DNA of 64,000 bases from Vigna angularis (Eukaryota > Streptophyta > Magnoliopsida > Fabales > Fabaceae): NCBI RefSeq assembly GCF_016808095.1, contig NC_068977.1, forward strand, positions 4,648,479 to 4,712,478, written 5' to 3'. A model generated the notes under the pieces. It was not told where the DNA came from. It saw only the letters and a list, made by a program, of their open reading frames with translations, and did not search any database. The stretch's first letter is position 1; each line of letters opens with the position of its first letter. Positions 1-12,073 of this stretch are shown piece after piece. The translations under genes were made by a program, and so were the position numbers.

Positions 1-249
1 ATTAAGGACCTAATTGGAAAAACTTAAAAGACGGGATATAACTAAGACAAATCCACAAAAATATGGACCTCCAAATGAGTTTAACCTATCATATAAATAT
101 ATAATATAAATTGTTAATTGGTACGAAGGTAGAGTTTGCATGTGAATGTATAAATATATATTTATATATAAAAATGGAGGAAGAGAGAGAAGAGGGCTCG
201 TGAAAAGTGTAATATATGAATTGAAAAAATATACTTTAATACATTTTTA

Positions 250-431
250 TAAAAAAAAATTATTATAAAAATCATGTCAAATGAATTTTTTATTATTAAA
301 AAAATCATATTTATTATAAAAATCATGTCAAATAAATTTCTTTCTTTTTTTATTAATAAAAATTATATCAAATGAGTACATGTGTTTTTCTTTTTTTATT
401 ATACAAATCATATTTATTATAAAAAGACATA
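250..431. repeat. Degenerate AT-rich tandem repeat, unit about 55-60 bp
   Basis: The phrase TTATTATAAAAATCATGTCA recurs at about 261 and 312, and shorter versions (TTTATTATAAAAA, ATTATATCAAATGAG) follow to about 430. This gives roughly three decayed units. The array abuts the epimerase exon relic at 432. Confidence 0.55.
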
Positions 432-471
432 ATGTTGGGTGATATTGTTATTGTATATGATTCTCCCATAG
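432..471 (+). pseudogene. Relic of aldose 1-epimerase exon 2
   Basis: About 35 of 40 bases match exon 2 of the intact downstream gene (3381-3420), including the core GGGTGATATTGTT and GATTCTCCCAT. Read in the same frame it encodes LGDIVIVYDSPI followed at once by TAA, where the live exon has LGDIVLGYDSPM. No other exon of the epimerase is recognisable nearby and splice borders are not preserved. It is best read as the last recognisable piece of a decayed upstream copy of the gene. Confidence 0.65.
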
Positions 472-2066
472 GATAAATTATAACATATCATTATTCAAAT
501 TATTTTATCTTTTAACAAATCATATTCTATGTAATTTAAGAAAATAAATACAAAAATATTTATTTAAGAAAGAATATATTTTATAAATAATTAATTTTTT
601 ATTATTCTTGGAATTCCTCCTTAATTTAGATTAATATGAAATTTAAAAATTATATTTTTTTCAAGTTTCTCCATCATAATTTTTATAAGAAGAATTTTTC
701 TCATATTGTCTGTTTTGGGCCAAGCTCTCACGGATTTACTTTTGGTACCACTCCAAAAAGTCTCTTATCAATGGAGGTATCTATGTGTATATAAACCCAT
801 ATTTGTCTCTTCTTTTAACCGATATGAGACTTTGTTTGTATCCCAACAATTATATTATATTTTGGATAAGTGTTATGAATGACGAGGTTATATCATATGA
901 AAGGGATGACATATATTATATATTATTTTGTATGTTGTGTTAAGTTTTTATAGTTAGTTCTAAGGTTGATGATCTATTTTCTTTTAAGCTACATAGAGTT
1001 TATCTATCATGAAGAGGAGAAACCAAATATTATTATTGGTTTGCAACACTTGAAATTTTAAGGATTTCAATTTTATTGGACGACAAGTGCATGACTTTTA
1101 GAGTTTGAGTCAATATATAAATCAAAATATCAAATATAATATTATATTTTTGCTTAAGTATCTATGAATGGTACGATTACTAGATCATTAAATATTATGT
1201 TTGGTTGATTTAGATATAAATTTATAAACTATTTATGCATGATTATGTTATCATTATCTTATTTTCTTTTGTTTGTGGTTGTGTATTTTCATTTTCTTTG
1301 TAATGATCGTTATTTTGATGTGAACAGAAAATGTTTCAGGAGCTAGTGATGATAACTAATACGACTAGATACATTTTTGGAATAGTTTTTTTTCTTGATG
1401 GATTTACATAATATAAAATATTTAATATAACTCATAATCTAATGACTAGAAAAAAGAGATATTTATAAAAGCTTTTAGAGAAACTTAATTATGAAACACT
1501 GCAAATATGATTTTATATTTATGTTTTTTTAATTCTAATTTCTATGATCAATTTTATTCCATAATCAATCTGATATAGCAATAAAGTCTATCTATTCTCT
1601 TACAGTGTTGCATAAATTATAGTAAAAGTACACACATTTTAGTAAAAGCTTTTACCTTATATGGACATGTTTAGTATAATTAATAAATCTCAATGTTTCA
1701 AAATTTTAATTTTATTCAGGGTGAACGGTGGAAATTACATACAAAGGCCATGATAAGATTTAGGTAAAAAAAGATAATTAACTTATTAAAGTGAATGAAT
1801 AAAATAATGTGATTAATAATCATATTAGTATATTTACTGATAAATTTATGAGATTGAAATCTATTTATAATAATACAATTTTGGCTTCCATTTCAATGTT
1901 TAAGATGGAAATGGAATTACAATTTTGACTAAAGATCCAAATATCAGACAGTAACTTTTTGCTAATAATTTTCTTATTAACATATAATATAATCAGTGTT
2001 AATTAATATGCTTATCGGATAATGTCAGAAATTAATTATAATAATAATTTGCGGCCAATCAATGAG

Positions 2067-2080
2067 AGCCGCCGGCGGCT
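2067..2080. promoter_or_regulatory. Perfect 14-bp palindrome of two divergent GCC boxes
   Basis: The sequence is AGCCGCC joined head to head with GGCGGCT, an exact palindrome in otherwise very AT-rich DNA. AGCCGCC is the ethylene-response-factor (ERF) binding core. A CCAAT motif lies at about 2055. It is about 1 kb upstream of the epimerase start codon. A regulatory role is inferred. Confidence 0.4.
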
Positions 2081-2915
2081 TTTGCATATGTAGGCTCCAT
2101 GCTTTTATTTTAAATTCTGCTTCAATTGTTTTTCTTCATAGATCTAATATATATTTAGATAAAAAGATATTTATAATTTACATTTATTAATTCTTTAATC
2201 AATAAATCATGCAAACAAGTTATTTAATTAAAATTAAAATTTATTAATATTTTGTGTGACTTAGACTATTAAATCATCACTTAAACAAACTTATTTTATT
2301 GAAATAAACATCTTACGTTTGTCTATTCATCATATGAAAAATTTATTTACGAATAATTTATATTTAATCTCACTGAATGTAAAAATTTGTCGGATTAACA
2401 ACAGTGAACTAATACAAAAAAAGAGAGTAAAATATGTCTCTAATGTTTTGTGGGATTTTCTTCAAGTGTTTTAAAAATACATTTTCATTTTAGTTTGTAA
2501 ATATATCACTCCCTTCTTAATGCCTAACAAAAACATGACAGTCAATAAAAATAATTATTTTAGTCAGTTTTGTTGAGTTTTTAAAATACTATTATTAATG
2601 TACCAAAGTTACTTCCATTGATGTTTAATTTTTTTTATTCTTTACAAAGAAAAACACGTATTCATTGAAAAAAAAAATTAAGATTTCATAAAAAAATTAT
2701 AAAATACTTTATAAAAAGACCCAACACATTTTTTCTTTTGTAAAATGTATATTTTCGAATTATATAGAATTTTCTGCCTCTACTTAAAAGACCATATATT
2801 AAAATAAAAGGTAATACTTTTAAAAATCCTAAATTAAATGCTAAAATGTTTTAGAATTATTTAGATTGATTGAATTGGTAGTACATCACATGATGACAAC
2901 TAAGCAGCGTTTACA

Positions 2916-2938
2916 AGTCAACTTGACTCCATATATTA
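2916..2938 (+). promoter_or_regulatory. Inverted W-box pair next to a TATA-like element
   Basis: AGTCAA (2916-2921) and TTGACT (2923-2928) form an inverted pair of WRKY-type W-box cores one base apart, followed directly by CCATATATTA (2929-2938). Together they look like a core promoter about 160 bp before the ATG at 3097. The start of transcription is not known. Confidence 0.35.
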
Positions 2939-3096
2939 TTAGATCTCCTTTCAATCTTCTTTTAAGTATCACAAACCATTAACTTTTTAGCATTCACTTT
3001 TGCAGTTTCTCTGTTTTCTCTTCACCTCTTGCTAGCTCTATAATTCCATAAAACAGCATTCTGAGAGTTTCCTTAAATGCTTGGTACCATAATACA

Positions 3097-5880
3097 ATGA
3101 CCAAGATCTTTGTGTTGTCGTGTGTTCTGTTCTTAGCTGCTTCTGGTTTTGTCCATGGCTCTCATGAGAAGAAGAAGGATCATATTAGGTTGTTTGAGCT
3201 GAAGAAAGGTGATCTTTCTATAAAGGTCACCAACTGGGGTGCAACACTTGTGTCTGTCATACTTCCTGATAAAAATGGTACATATACTTCCATTTTCTTA
3301 GAGTTCAAACCTTTTCATCAATTGCTTATCTTCTTTTATACATTTCAAGACATTCATTATGTTTTCTTTCCCCATGAAGGAGTGCTGGGTGATATTGTTC
3401 TTGGATATGATTCTCCCATGGCATACACCGTAAGTCATAGAAAACATATTTTTTTAATACACATCAATTTTTTGCATTCATTTAATACTATCATTTCTTA
3501 TTTTTTACTCTCTCTTTCTCTTAGAACTATTTTATTCTTATACGGCATGATATGACTGTAAAAGTGTGTCATAGTCTAAGTCATAACACATTAGTAATTT
3601 CTTTTAGTTGGGTATAAAGATAAAATAGATTAATTAGACTTACCTTTGATTTTAAGAGTTTATTTTCTTTCTCTAATGCTCTTTAACAGGAATGTAGATT
3701 AAAAATACATTTTTTTCAAGTTTATTAATACAAAAGAATAAGATGATAAATGAATTTTAACATTTATATAAATAAAATTAATTTATAAAAACTTTTTTAT
3801 ATAGTTGATTTTAATGTTTTCATTTTTAATTTTTACATAAATTAATTTTAATTCAGGTAAAGAAGTCAATTAACTTTTTATATATTTTGTCTTCTAATAG
3901 TTTCTGGGATGTTTAATGGCATGTAAAAAGAATTTGCTCTGTTCTGTACACACTTAAGTGACAACATTAGAATTTGAATTTTCTGCATAAAAAGTTCACT
4001 TCAAATTAATTTAACATATCATAAATGTGATGACAGAAGATAAATATAAAAGGAGGACAAAAAGTCAGCAATTAATGACTTTGTGATATATAAAATTTAA
4101 GTTTATTTGTAAAAGTGATAAATGTAGTTTTATGCGTCTGAAATAGATCCATATCATGTTGGTATATTTTATTGAATAAAAAGTTTCTTTTTTTTTTTAA
4201 TGTGAAGCATGCAACACGAAATGAATATTCTATACATATAAACTAATTTAAAATTTCAATGAAAATGACTTTTCAAAGTTTGTATCTCTTTCATTTTCTT
4301 TATAAAAAACAATGAACTTCTCTTATTTTATAAAGTAACTAAGTGTAAAAATGAAAGAGGTAAAAAAAAACATTATCTGTGATTAAAATTGCAAAAACAT
4401 TTTGCAGAATGATTCATCATATTTTGGAGCTACAGTTGGCAGGATTGGTAACAGAATTGGAGGAGCTCAGTTCACTCTGAATGGAATCCATTACAAATTA
4501 GTTGCTAATGAAGGAAACAACACACTTCATTGTATGTTTTACCATAGATACAATTCAACACAACTTTTCCATAGTTTATGGTCTATGCTGCTGCAATATC
4601 ATTCAACACAATTTGAAGTGCTAATTTTCTCATACAGAAAGACTGACTCATTCTCTCTCACCGATCTTACTTATAGCTGGACCCAAAGCATTCAGTGATG
4701 TTCTTTGGGATGTGAAAAAGTATATAAAAGATGGAGACAAACCAAGAATCACCTTCAGCTACCTCAGTTTTGATGGTGAAGGAGGTAACTGCTATTAACT
4801 TTGTTTCTTTCAAACATAGAAAAAACTAATTTAAGTAAAGTTAAATTAATTTAAAATTTACTTTTTAACATAATATTAGAATTTTGAACTAAAATCATCA
4901 GCTGAATCTTTTGAATAGACGTCTCGAACGTGAGAGTAGAATTAATGGATGATATGATAGGTGGAATAAAATACTCACATAGATCTTAAGATAGACTCCA
5001 ACGATAACTCTGATATCATATTAGAAGGTGGTTTTAAACCTAACTTAATCCCACAAAACCAGCTTGTAAGATGAGATTTACGTCCAATTATATGTTATAA
5101 TTTAACCTTATTTTGTCTCTGATTGACTTGGAACTTCGTACATTTCCTACGTGAAATGAAAAATGAAGAATCAAAAAGTGTAATTTAGTCTGTTGGAGAA
5201 GTGAATCTGCATAATTCAGTATTTGTGTTGCAGGATTTCCTGGGGACCTGCTAGTAACTGTGAGCTACATTCTTGGGAAAAACTCACTGAGTATAATCAT
5301 GAAAGCAAAAGCACTGAACAAGGCTACACCTGTGAATCTGTTGAACCATGCATACTGGAACCTAGGGAACCACAACAGTGGCAATATTCTTAATGAAGTG
5401 GTTCAGATATTTGGATCTCAAGTGACCCTTTTCGATGATAATCTCATTCCCACAGGAAAATTTGCCTCTGTGAAGGGCACCCCATATGACTTCCTTGAAC
5501 CACACACTGTTGGGGAAAGGATCAACCAATTGGCAAAGACCAATGGCTATAACACGAACTATGTGCTTGATGGTGCAAAAGGCAAAAAGACAAAGCTTGG
5601 TGCCATAGTGGTTGATAAGAAGTCAGGGAGAGTGATGAAACTCTTCACAAATGCTCCTGGTTTGCAGTTCTACACTGCTAATTTTGTCAAGAATGAAAAG
5701 GGAAAAGGGGGTTTTGTTTATCAGCCACGTTCAGCACTGTGTTTGGAGAGCCAAGCATTCCCTGATTCTGTCAATCACCCTAATTTTCCATCAACCATTG
5801 TCACTCCTCAAAAGCCTTACAAACATGTCTTGTTGCTCAAATTTTCCACCAAAATTCCACATGCCTTTTCACATTTCTAA
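3097..5880 (+). CDS. Aldose 1-epimerase (galactose mutarotase-like), secreted, 5 exons
   Basis: Interconverts alpha and beta anomers of aldoses. Exons by eye: 3097-3277, 3380-3429, 4408-4531, 4677-4784, 5234-5880; all introns GT-AG. The sum is 1110 nt, giving 369 aa, a normal length for plant GALM-like proteins. The N-terminus (MTKIFVLSCVLFLAASG) is a typical signal peptide, so an apoplastic or endomembrane location is inferred. Family motifs in order: NWGATLVS, LGYDS, FGATVGRIGNRI, NEGNNTLH, the catalytic-His motif NHAYWNL (His193), and the catalytic-Glu motif CLESQAFPD (Glu326). Oddity: the usual LHGG motif reads LHSG (Ser119), encoded across the exon 3/4 junction; both catalytic residues remain. 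Intron 4 contains a dispersed repeat. A relic of exon 2 lies at 432-471. Confidence 0.9.
4935..5090. repeat. Dispersed legume repeat fragment in epimerase intron 4
   Basis: The text includes CTCTGATATCATATTAGAAG and CCCACAAAACCAGCTTGTAAG, of a recurrent, LTR-like, non-coding legume repeat type. Similar wording (ACTCACTTTACAAG followed by GGCTTTTGTAAG) recurs at about 22920 in the other orientation. The ends are undefined. Confidence 0.4.
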
Positions 5881-6900
5881 ATGGAATTCTGTGCTCTCTG
5901 CCACTTTTTTATGTGCTTGTTGGTATCAGTGTAGCATGATTCCTGTTCTATTAAACTGAATAATGAAATGTTTCAATTTTCTGCATCTATTGTATTTACC
6001 CTTTTCAGTAATCATATATCCTATAGAATGCATTTATTTCTGAAAGAGCACAGATAGAAACAAAATGTCTATGTGAATGCCTTGTTGGTTGTCAGAAATT
6101 GATAAAATTCAAGCCCCTATGGCCTATGTGATGTAGTACCAAAAATGCTATCAGACTCAGTAAACTATATATACTGCTGGTAGTTCCCATCAGAACAGAT
6201 GTGTCTAAACCTAACCTGCAAATTATGAATTTGAAGTTAATTTGCACACAATTTCGAGTTGTAAATAGATTTGATGTATTTATCAAAACAAATTTAGGGA
6301 TGATATGCAAATACCTAGTAGGAAATTCAAAAATATTATTTTGGATTGAAAAATTTGAAATACTACTACAGAATTTTTTTTTCTAAATTATAAAGGATTG
6401 AATATGTCATACATTTTTTGTTTTCAAATTTTAAAACAGAAGGGATATAATTTCTTTAATTTTGATTTTATTATTTTGTTTTATATATTAGACATATTTA
6501 AGTTAAAATTTATCGAATGATATAAATATTTCAAGCATATGAAATATTAGTTGACATGTCAAAAAAGTTAAAATAATTAGATTAAAAAGATAATATCTAT
6601 TTATTTTTTAAAATTTAGGAATCAAATCTAATAAAAAATTTGAAACATTTTAATTTTACATTAAATTTATAAATTAAAAACATATTTAACTCCATTATAC
6701 AATATTTTTTTTTTTGTAATTTTAACTACATAATTATTTGAAAATTTACATTTATAATGTTTTGAAATGCTATAAAGACTTCCTAATTCAAAAGAATTTT
6801 AAAAATCATTTTTGGACTATTTAATTTTTCTTTTACATTATAGGAAAAATGGTTGCAGAGAGAAAAAGCCATTTTGATATCAATTGATCACTGGCCTTTT
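5881..6900. other. Epimerase 3' region and intergenic spacer
   Basis: The 3' UTR presumably starts at 5881; AATAATGAAATG near 5960 could act in polyadenylation. From 6360 to 6840 the DNA is strongly AT-rich. No gene seen. Confidence 0.5.
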
Positions 6901-6916
6901 CCAGTGAGGCCGGTAT

Positions 6917-6952
6917 CACGTGACTTGGAACACCAGAAAGAGATGCCACGTG
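6917..6952. promoter_or_regulatory. Two CACGTG G-boxes 30 bp apart
   Basis: CACGTG occurs at 6917-6922 and 6947-6952, each followed by ACT, so the 9-mer CACGTGACT is repeated at 30-bp spacing. They lie 70-110 bp upstream of the ATG at 7024. G-boxes bind bZIP and bHLH (for example PIF) factors and are common in light-responsive and plastid-function genes. Light or stress control is an inference. Confidence 0.5.
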
Positions 6953-7023
6953 ACTCAAGAAGATGAGGTTGCACACGGTCACTCCCTGGTTGCCGTTGCA
7001 GACTTCATCAACGACAACATAGG

Positions 7024-10000
7024 ATGGCACTGCTGTCGCATATTTGCATCTCTCACTTCTCTTCAATTGCACCTTCTTCATCTTTCTCCGTTTCACCAAC
7101 CACTTTCCTCCAATGTTCTTGGTTGTCCACAGACTCTGGAAACATTCGAGCCACAAACCTTTGTTCCAACTTTAATTCTCTTCATTGTGGAAAGACCCTT
7201 TTGCGGCATAGGCGTAATAGTCCTTGTTTCTCAATGCCATCTTCTTCTTCTCCTTCTCGGACATCGTGGGATGAGACTGGTAAACGATCCAAGAGAGTGT
7301 GGATATGGACCACGAACAAGCAGGTAATGACTGCGGCAGTAGAGAGAGGATGGAATACTTTTGTTTTCCCATCACACCATCGGCAACTTGCTCAAGAATG
7401 GTCTTGTAAGTTCTTCATTCGGAAGGAAATTCTATCACCCATTTGTGTTTTTTCGGCATAATTTAATTTGGATTGACTGCAAATGCAAAAACATTTACAA
7501 TCTCAATCAATTGGGAATCAATCACTATGAATGACTTTGAAAATGATAATTATAGAAGCTAGCAATCTTTCCGTACATGAGACAATTAATGGTTCAGGAT
7601 GCAAACAGAACATAGAACACAAGCCTTATGCTATTAGATGCGGTTGGTTTCATGAATCGCACTGGGCTATTCTGCTCCGTCAAAGATAAGATTTTCAGAG
7701 ATATTGTTTTATATGAGGTCCCCCTAAACAACTTTATCCAATGTGATTCTTTCTTGGTCTTCCTCTCTCCCTTTTCATAGCTGGTCTTAATGCTGGTAAA
7801 GGAGGAGAGTTGTGTTAAGCTCTCAGCTGTGAATATAAAATGAATGTGGACCATGATTGAAGAATGCATTCTGGTGAGCTTCAATTTGTTAATACATGAT
7901 AGTGGGAAAATGTTTTGTGCTGAAAGTATTATAAAAGGTCAAAATGAAATCCCTTTAGTGTTATGCTAACCATAAATAAGATAAGATGACCATAATTGTT
8001 TTGTACACAATACATTTTCTGGCTCTGAGGAAAGTAGAGTTTGTATTATTGGTGAATCGGTATATTATACTACTACCATGTGTAATTTTACGAGTTTGGA
8101 ATTTTGGTCTTGATGGGTACAGCAATTGCAGTAATATGCCCACTTTTTGTTAATGAGGGAGAGGTTTTGGATGAACAGAATAAAAGGGTAGCCACAATTT
8201 TTGACGTTTCAAACCCAGAGGAGCTAGAGGGACTTAGACCAGAGGATGAACAGGCAGAGAGCATTGTAGTTAATTTACTAGATTGGCAGGTATTTTCGTT
8301 GTAGCTTGCTATAACTAGTATAATGGAATAGTTTTGCACACTTGTTATCCATGAATGATTTTGTCTATGGTTTTTATAACAACTTTAACTCTATGACTTC
8401 CACAGCATCACCTCAAAAACCATTTTTTTTCCTGGTTTGATCATGTCTGACGTCTATTGCTGAAACAAAATCCACTGTCTTTTAAAAGTGTAATATAGTT
8501 TATTTTCAATCATTTACATTCTCATTTTCAATACTTTTCTTTGTTTACATTTTCTCAGGTAATACCTGCTGAAAATATAATAGCTGCATTTCAAAGAAGC
8601 CAAAAGACCGTGTTTGCCATATCTAATAATACATCTGAAGCTCAGGTGTTTCTTGAGGTATACACAAGAAGACAAATGAAGTAAACTTTACGCCGTATAT
8701 AGTAGTACTTTTTTTCTTAGGCGTAATTCTCTTCTGACAGTTACATCACTTGGATTTTACAGGCGCTTGAACATGGTTTAGATGGCATAGTTATGAAAAT
8801 TGAAGATGTTGAAGCTGTTCTTGAGCTAAAGGTATTCTGTACGTAGATTAGACTTCTTCAGTAATTAGGCTTGACCTCTTATTACAGCTGGAAACTTTCA
8901 GGCATATTTTGACAGAAGAATTGAAGAAAGCAATCTATTGAGCTTGACTGAAGCCACTGTGACACATATTCAAGTGGCTGGAATGGGGGATCGTGTTTGT
9001 GTAGATCTCTGCAGTCTCATGAGACCTGGTGAAGGACTTCTGGTATGTATCAGTTTCCTCTGCAACATTTAAGTTATTTCTTGGCTAATCAGTGAAGCTT
9101 CCATTCTTATTGTTCAAATATTTGCAACAGGTTGGATCTTTTGCGAGAGGATTATTTCTTGTTCACTCAGAATGCTTGGAGTCAAATTACATTGCAAGTA
9201 GGCCTTTCCGGGTGAATGCAGTAAGTTGTGCACACAAGTTTGAACTTAATATATTCATTGCCTTTGATCTTATTTGATAAAATCACCTCTCTTTTCATCA
9301 TAATTCAATGGGTTGACTGTGAGACTAGCAATCAAATCCCTTTTGGGAAAAAGGTTCAGTTATGGTGTTATGTGAGTAACACTCAACTTTCATGTGGATT
9401 TTCTATGTTTGTATATAAAAGTTAATCATTAGCTTCATGTAATTTTAAAGATCTGACAGCATCTATAATGACTAAAATATATTTATTGCTATTGTGTGTA
9501 AGAATTTATTTTAATAGGGAAACCTATATTATTGCTGAATTAGGATTGTTTTACTTTCAAAGCAGACTTTGACCAAGCTTTTATTAAGGCAGTACATTCC
9601 TCATGATAATTGTTTCCCATTATTTGTCATGAATGTTGAATTAAATTTACATGGGCTATAAGTATTGTCTGCTCATGTTGCAGAGTCAGTAAACTAGGCA
9701 CTTTATAGCTGAAATCTGTCTAACCTTGCATGTCTCCCTTTGCTAGGTTAATTCGGCTTATTTACATTCCTGAAGCTGAAAATATGACTTTTGCAGTATT
9801 TGTTTTTATTACTTTTTTTATTCACAGTGTCTTGGAGTTTTCAGTTAAAATGTTAGTCATGCTGTCTACATAAGCTCTATGAACCCTTTCTAACAAATTA
9901 CTTATCATAACAGGGACCAGTGCATGCCTATGTTGCTGTTCCAGGAAACAGAACATCCTACCTGTCAGAATTGAAGTCGGGAAAAGAAGTTATTGTTGTT

Positions 10001-12073
10001 GATCAGCAGGGTCACCAACGAATTGCTATTGTTGGGCGTGTAAAGATAGAAAGTAGACCACTAATCCTAGTGGAGGCAAAGGTTTGTGAATGCATTATTG
10101 AAAAAAAAAATATATTGAAAAGTGTTTCTTTTATATATTTTGCTTGATTTCTTTAACGAGTGTGCTATAGTGTATTTTCTGTGGAATATGTCAAGTTAAT
10201 CTAAAACAGTATATTCTTAAAGATGTAGCAGTTTATAATACACTGAGATTACAGCTTGTCCTTAGGGGTTTATGTAAACTCCTATAAACTGGATACTAAA
10301 GTGTAATGGGTTAGTTTTTTTGAACAACATTTCTCATGAATTCTGATTCTTAGACAAAATTGATTCTTAAACAACAATTTCAAAGTTGGTCTTTTTCCTG
10401 ATCCAACTTTAGTTTTTCTTTTGCTCTCTCTTCCATTTCATTTTCCCCTTGTCCTCCTCAACTGGATCTAAGAGTGTTACTGGATAAGATAAAATTGCAA
10501 AACCACTCATTTATCAGTCAGTAAACAAGTTAGTGTTTTTGATACAAAACCAGATAGATATAGAGTGGTTTAAAACAAATTTTAATGGAAGTTTGGGTTA
10601 AACCAAGTTTTATAGGGTTTAGGGTTTATAATAACCTGAATTTATATGGTTATCTTATTTTAAATAGTTTTAAATTAGCTTTGAGAGTTCTCAAATTTCC
10701 CCTTATTTAGCACTTGCAATGAAACCAATTGTCATAAAGTATTATTTCATAATCTCATCATCATTAGGGAAACCATAATTCATTTTTCTATTTTACCCTT
10801 AATTATATTCAAAACCACAACATCATCACTCCGGCAACTAACCCTTTGTTAATCCCAACTGTACATGACTAAGAAAAACACCATAGAGATGTACCTGAAA
10901 AAACAAAACATTGTTTGGTAACTAATCTTAATACCTCTACTGACACAAAACGCACGGGTAAGAAATTAAATAAACTGAAAAGGAAAAGAAGGAAATATGC
11001 TTAATTTGTTGAATAATGGGAGGAAAGTGGAAAGTAATTGCATGCTCTACTTTATATCTACAATAATACATATGATTTATTCAATATGATTTATTCAATA
11101 TATATATATATATATATATATATTTGTGACGCTACTAACACTTATTGTTGGACTTCTAACATTTGTCACACTCTAAGATATGCCATCAACAAAGAATACC
11201 AAAAAAATTTTAATGACTGTACATTAAGATTGAATTTCAAATTTGAATGCTGCATGTAATGCTGATCACATTTTTCAAAACGTTTAATTTATATAACCAT
11301 AACTTTATCATATCTGATAGATCATTGTATGCAATTCAGGAGCTGAAGATTGAACTGCTGTTTTGAACCTGAAGCATAAATAAATTGGTCGGAAATTTTA
11401 TCATGGTACAACAACTAGTTTTCTCCCCAAAATTAGACTTCCTGGTTATTAAACATAAAATTCAGAGTACAGCATCAAAAGTTGTTTTACAGGGTTTCAG
11501 AACTTAGAAAATGATAATTTATGCCAGAATAAATGCAATACACAGTAACTGGTTGAATAGAATATCTACTTCTTCTACTTGTTTGTTGAAGGGGTATTAG
11601 CCTTGTCGATGTCTTCACTTTGCAGCAATATTGTATAGTAAAGGATGAACATATTGTGTGGAAGTAAAGAACTAAAGTTTTGTTTTGTCGTGTGAACATC
11701 TCATAAGTTATCACTATTACAGGTCCTTCTATTGCTGTTTGCTTGAGACCTATCCAAAATTCTGATCTGGCAATAATAATTGTTTCATTTCAGATAGAAT
11801 CAGATAATCAAACTATCAGCATCCTTTTACAAAATGCAGAAACAGTTGCATTGGTTTGTCCCCCACAAGGTGATTCAATGATTTTTTTCATATTTTCTGT
11901 TATTTTGCTGATTTTCTTAAAGTGTTGTGTATTTTGTCTATTCAGGAAATACACTGTCAAAAACAGCCATTCCAGTGACCTCACTCAAAGTTGGAGATGA
12001 AATTCTTTTGAGAATACAAGGAGGTGCTCGGCATACAGGAATAGAAATTCAAGAATTTATAGTTGAGAAATGA
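7024..12073 (+). CDS. 3-dehydroquinate synthase II-like protein (archaeal AroB' type), plastid-targeted, 9 exons
   Basis: Exons by eye: 7024-7405, 8123-8289, 8559-8657, 8763-8831, 8902-9042, 9131-9220, 9914-10081, 11794-11869, 11946-12073. The sum is 1320 nt, 439 aa, no frame break, all GT-AG. The first ~80 residues are rich in Ser, Thr and Arg with few acids, as in chloroplast transit peptides. The mature part opens with [16 protein letters not shown] and continues with [58 protein letters not shown] and the C-terminal [18 protein letters not shown]. These characterise the DHQS-II family. In archaea the family oxidatively deaminates and cyclises an amino-dideoxy-heptulosonate to 3-dehydroquinate with NAD+. 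Plants also have the classical AroB-type synthase, so the plant role is not established. Intron 7 is 1.7 kb. Confidence 0.88.
11098..11123. repeat. (TA)n microsatellite in DHQS-II-like intron 7
   Basis: About 13 TA dinucleotides in the 1.7-kb intron between exons 7 and 8. Confidence 0.9.

Larger units (their letters stand above)
1..3096. other. AT-rich upstream intergenic region
   Basis: No intact gene is visible. The stretch is very AT-rich with frequent stops in all frames. It holds a degenerate tandem repeat, a relic of an aldose-epimerase exon, a GC palindrome and a promoter-like segment, all listed separately. Around 719-860 there is non-coding sequence of a kind I associate with dispersed legume LTR-type repeats, but I could not define its ends. 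Confidence 0.6.

Noticed and set aside
1714..1767. Exon-like stretch encoding GERWKLHTKAMIRF between a TTCAG acceptor and an AGGTAAAA donor, reminiscent of a cytochrome P450 helix C motif
   Set aside because: Only about 15 codons, no neighbouring P450 exon on either side, and the match is weak beyond GERWKLH.
3555..4400. Possible extra exon in epimerase intron 2
   Set aside because: AT-rich with stops in all frames, and the protein is already complete without it.
10608..10632. TAGGGTTTAGGGTTTAT in DHQS-II-like intron 7, like plant telomere repeats
   Set aside because: Only about two units; telo-box-like sequences are common by chance and in plant promoters.
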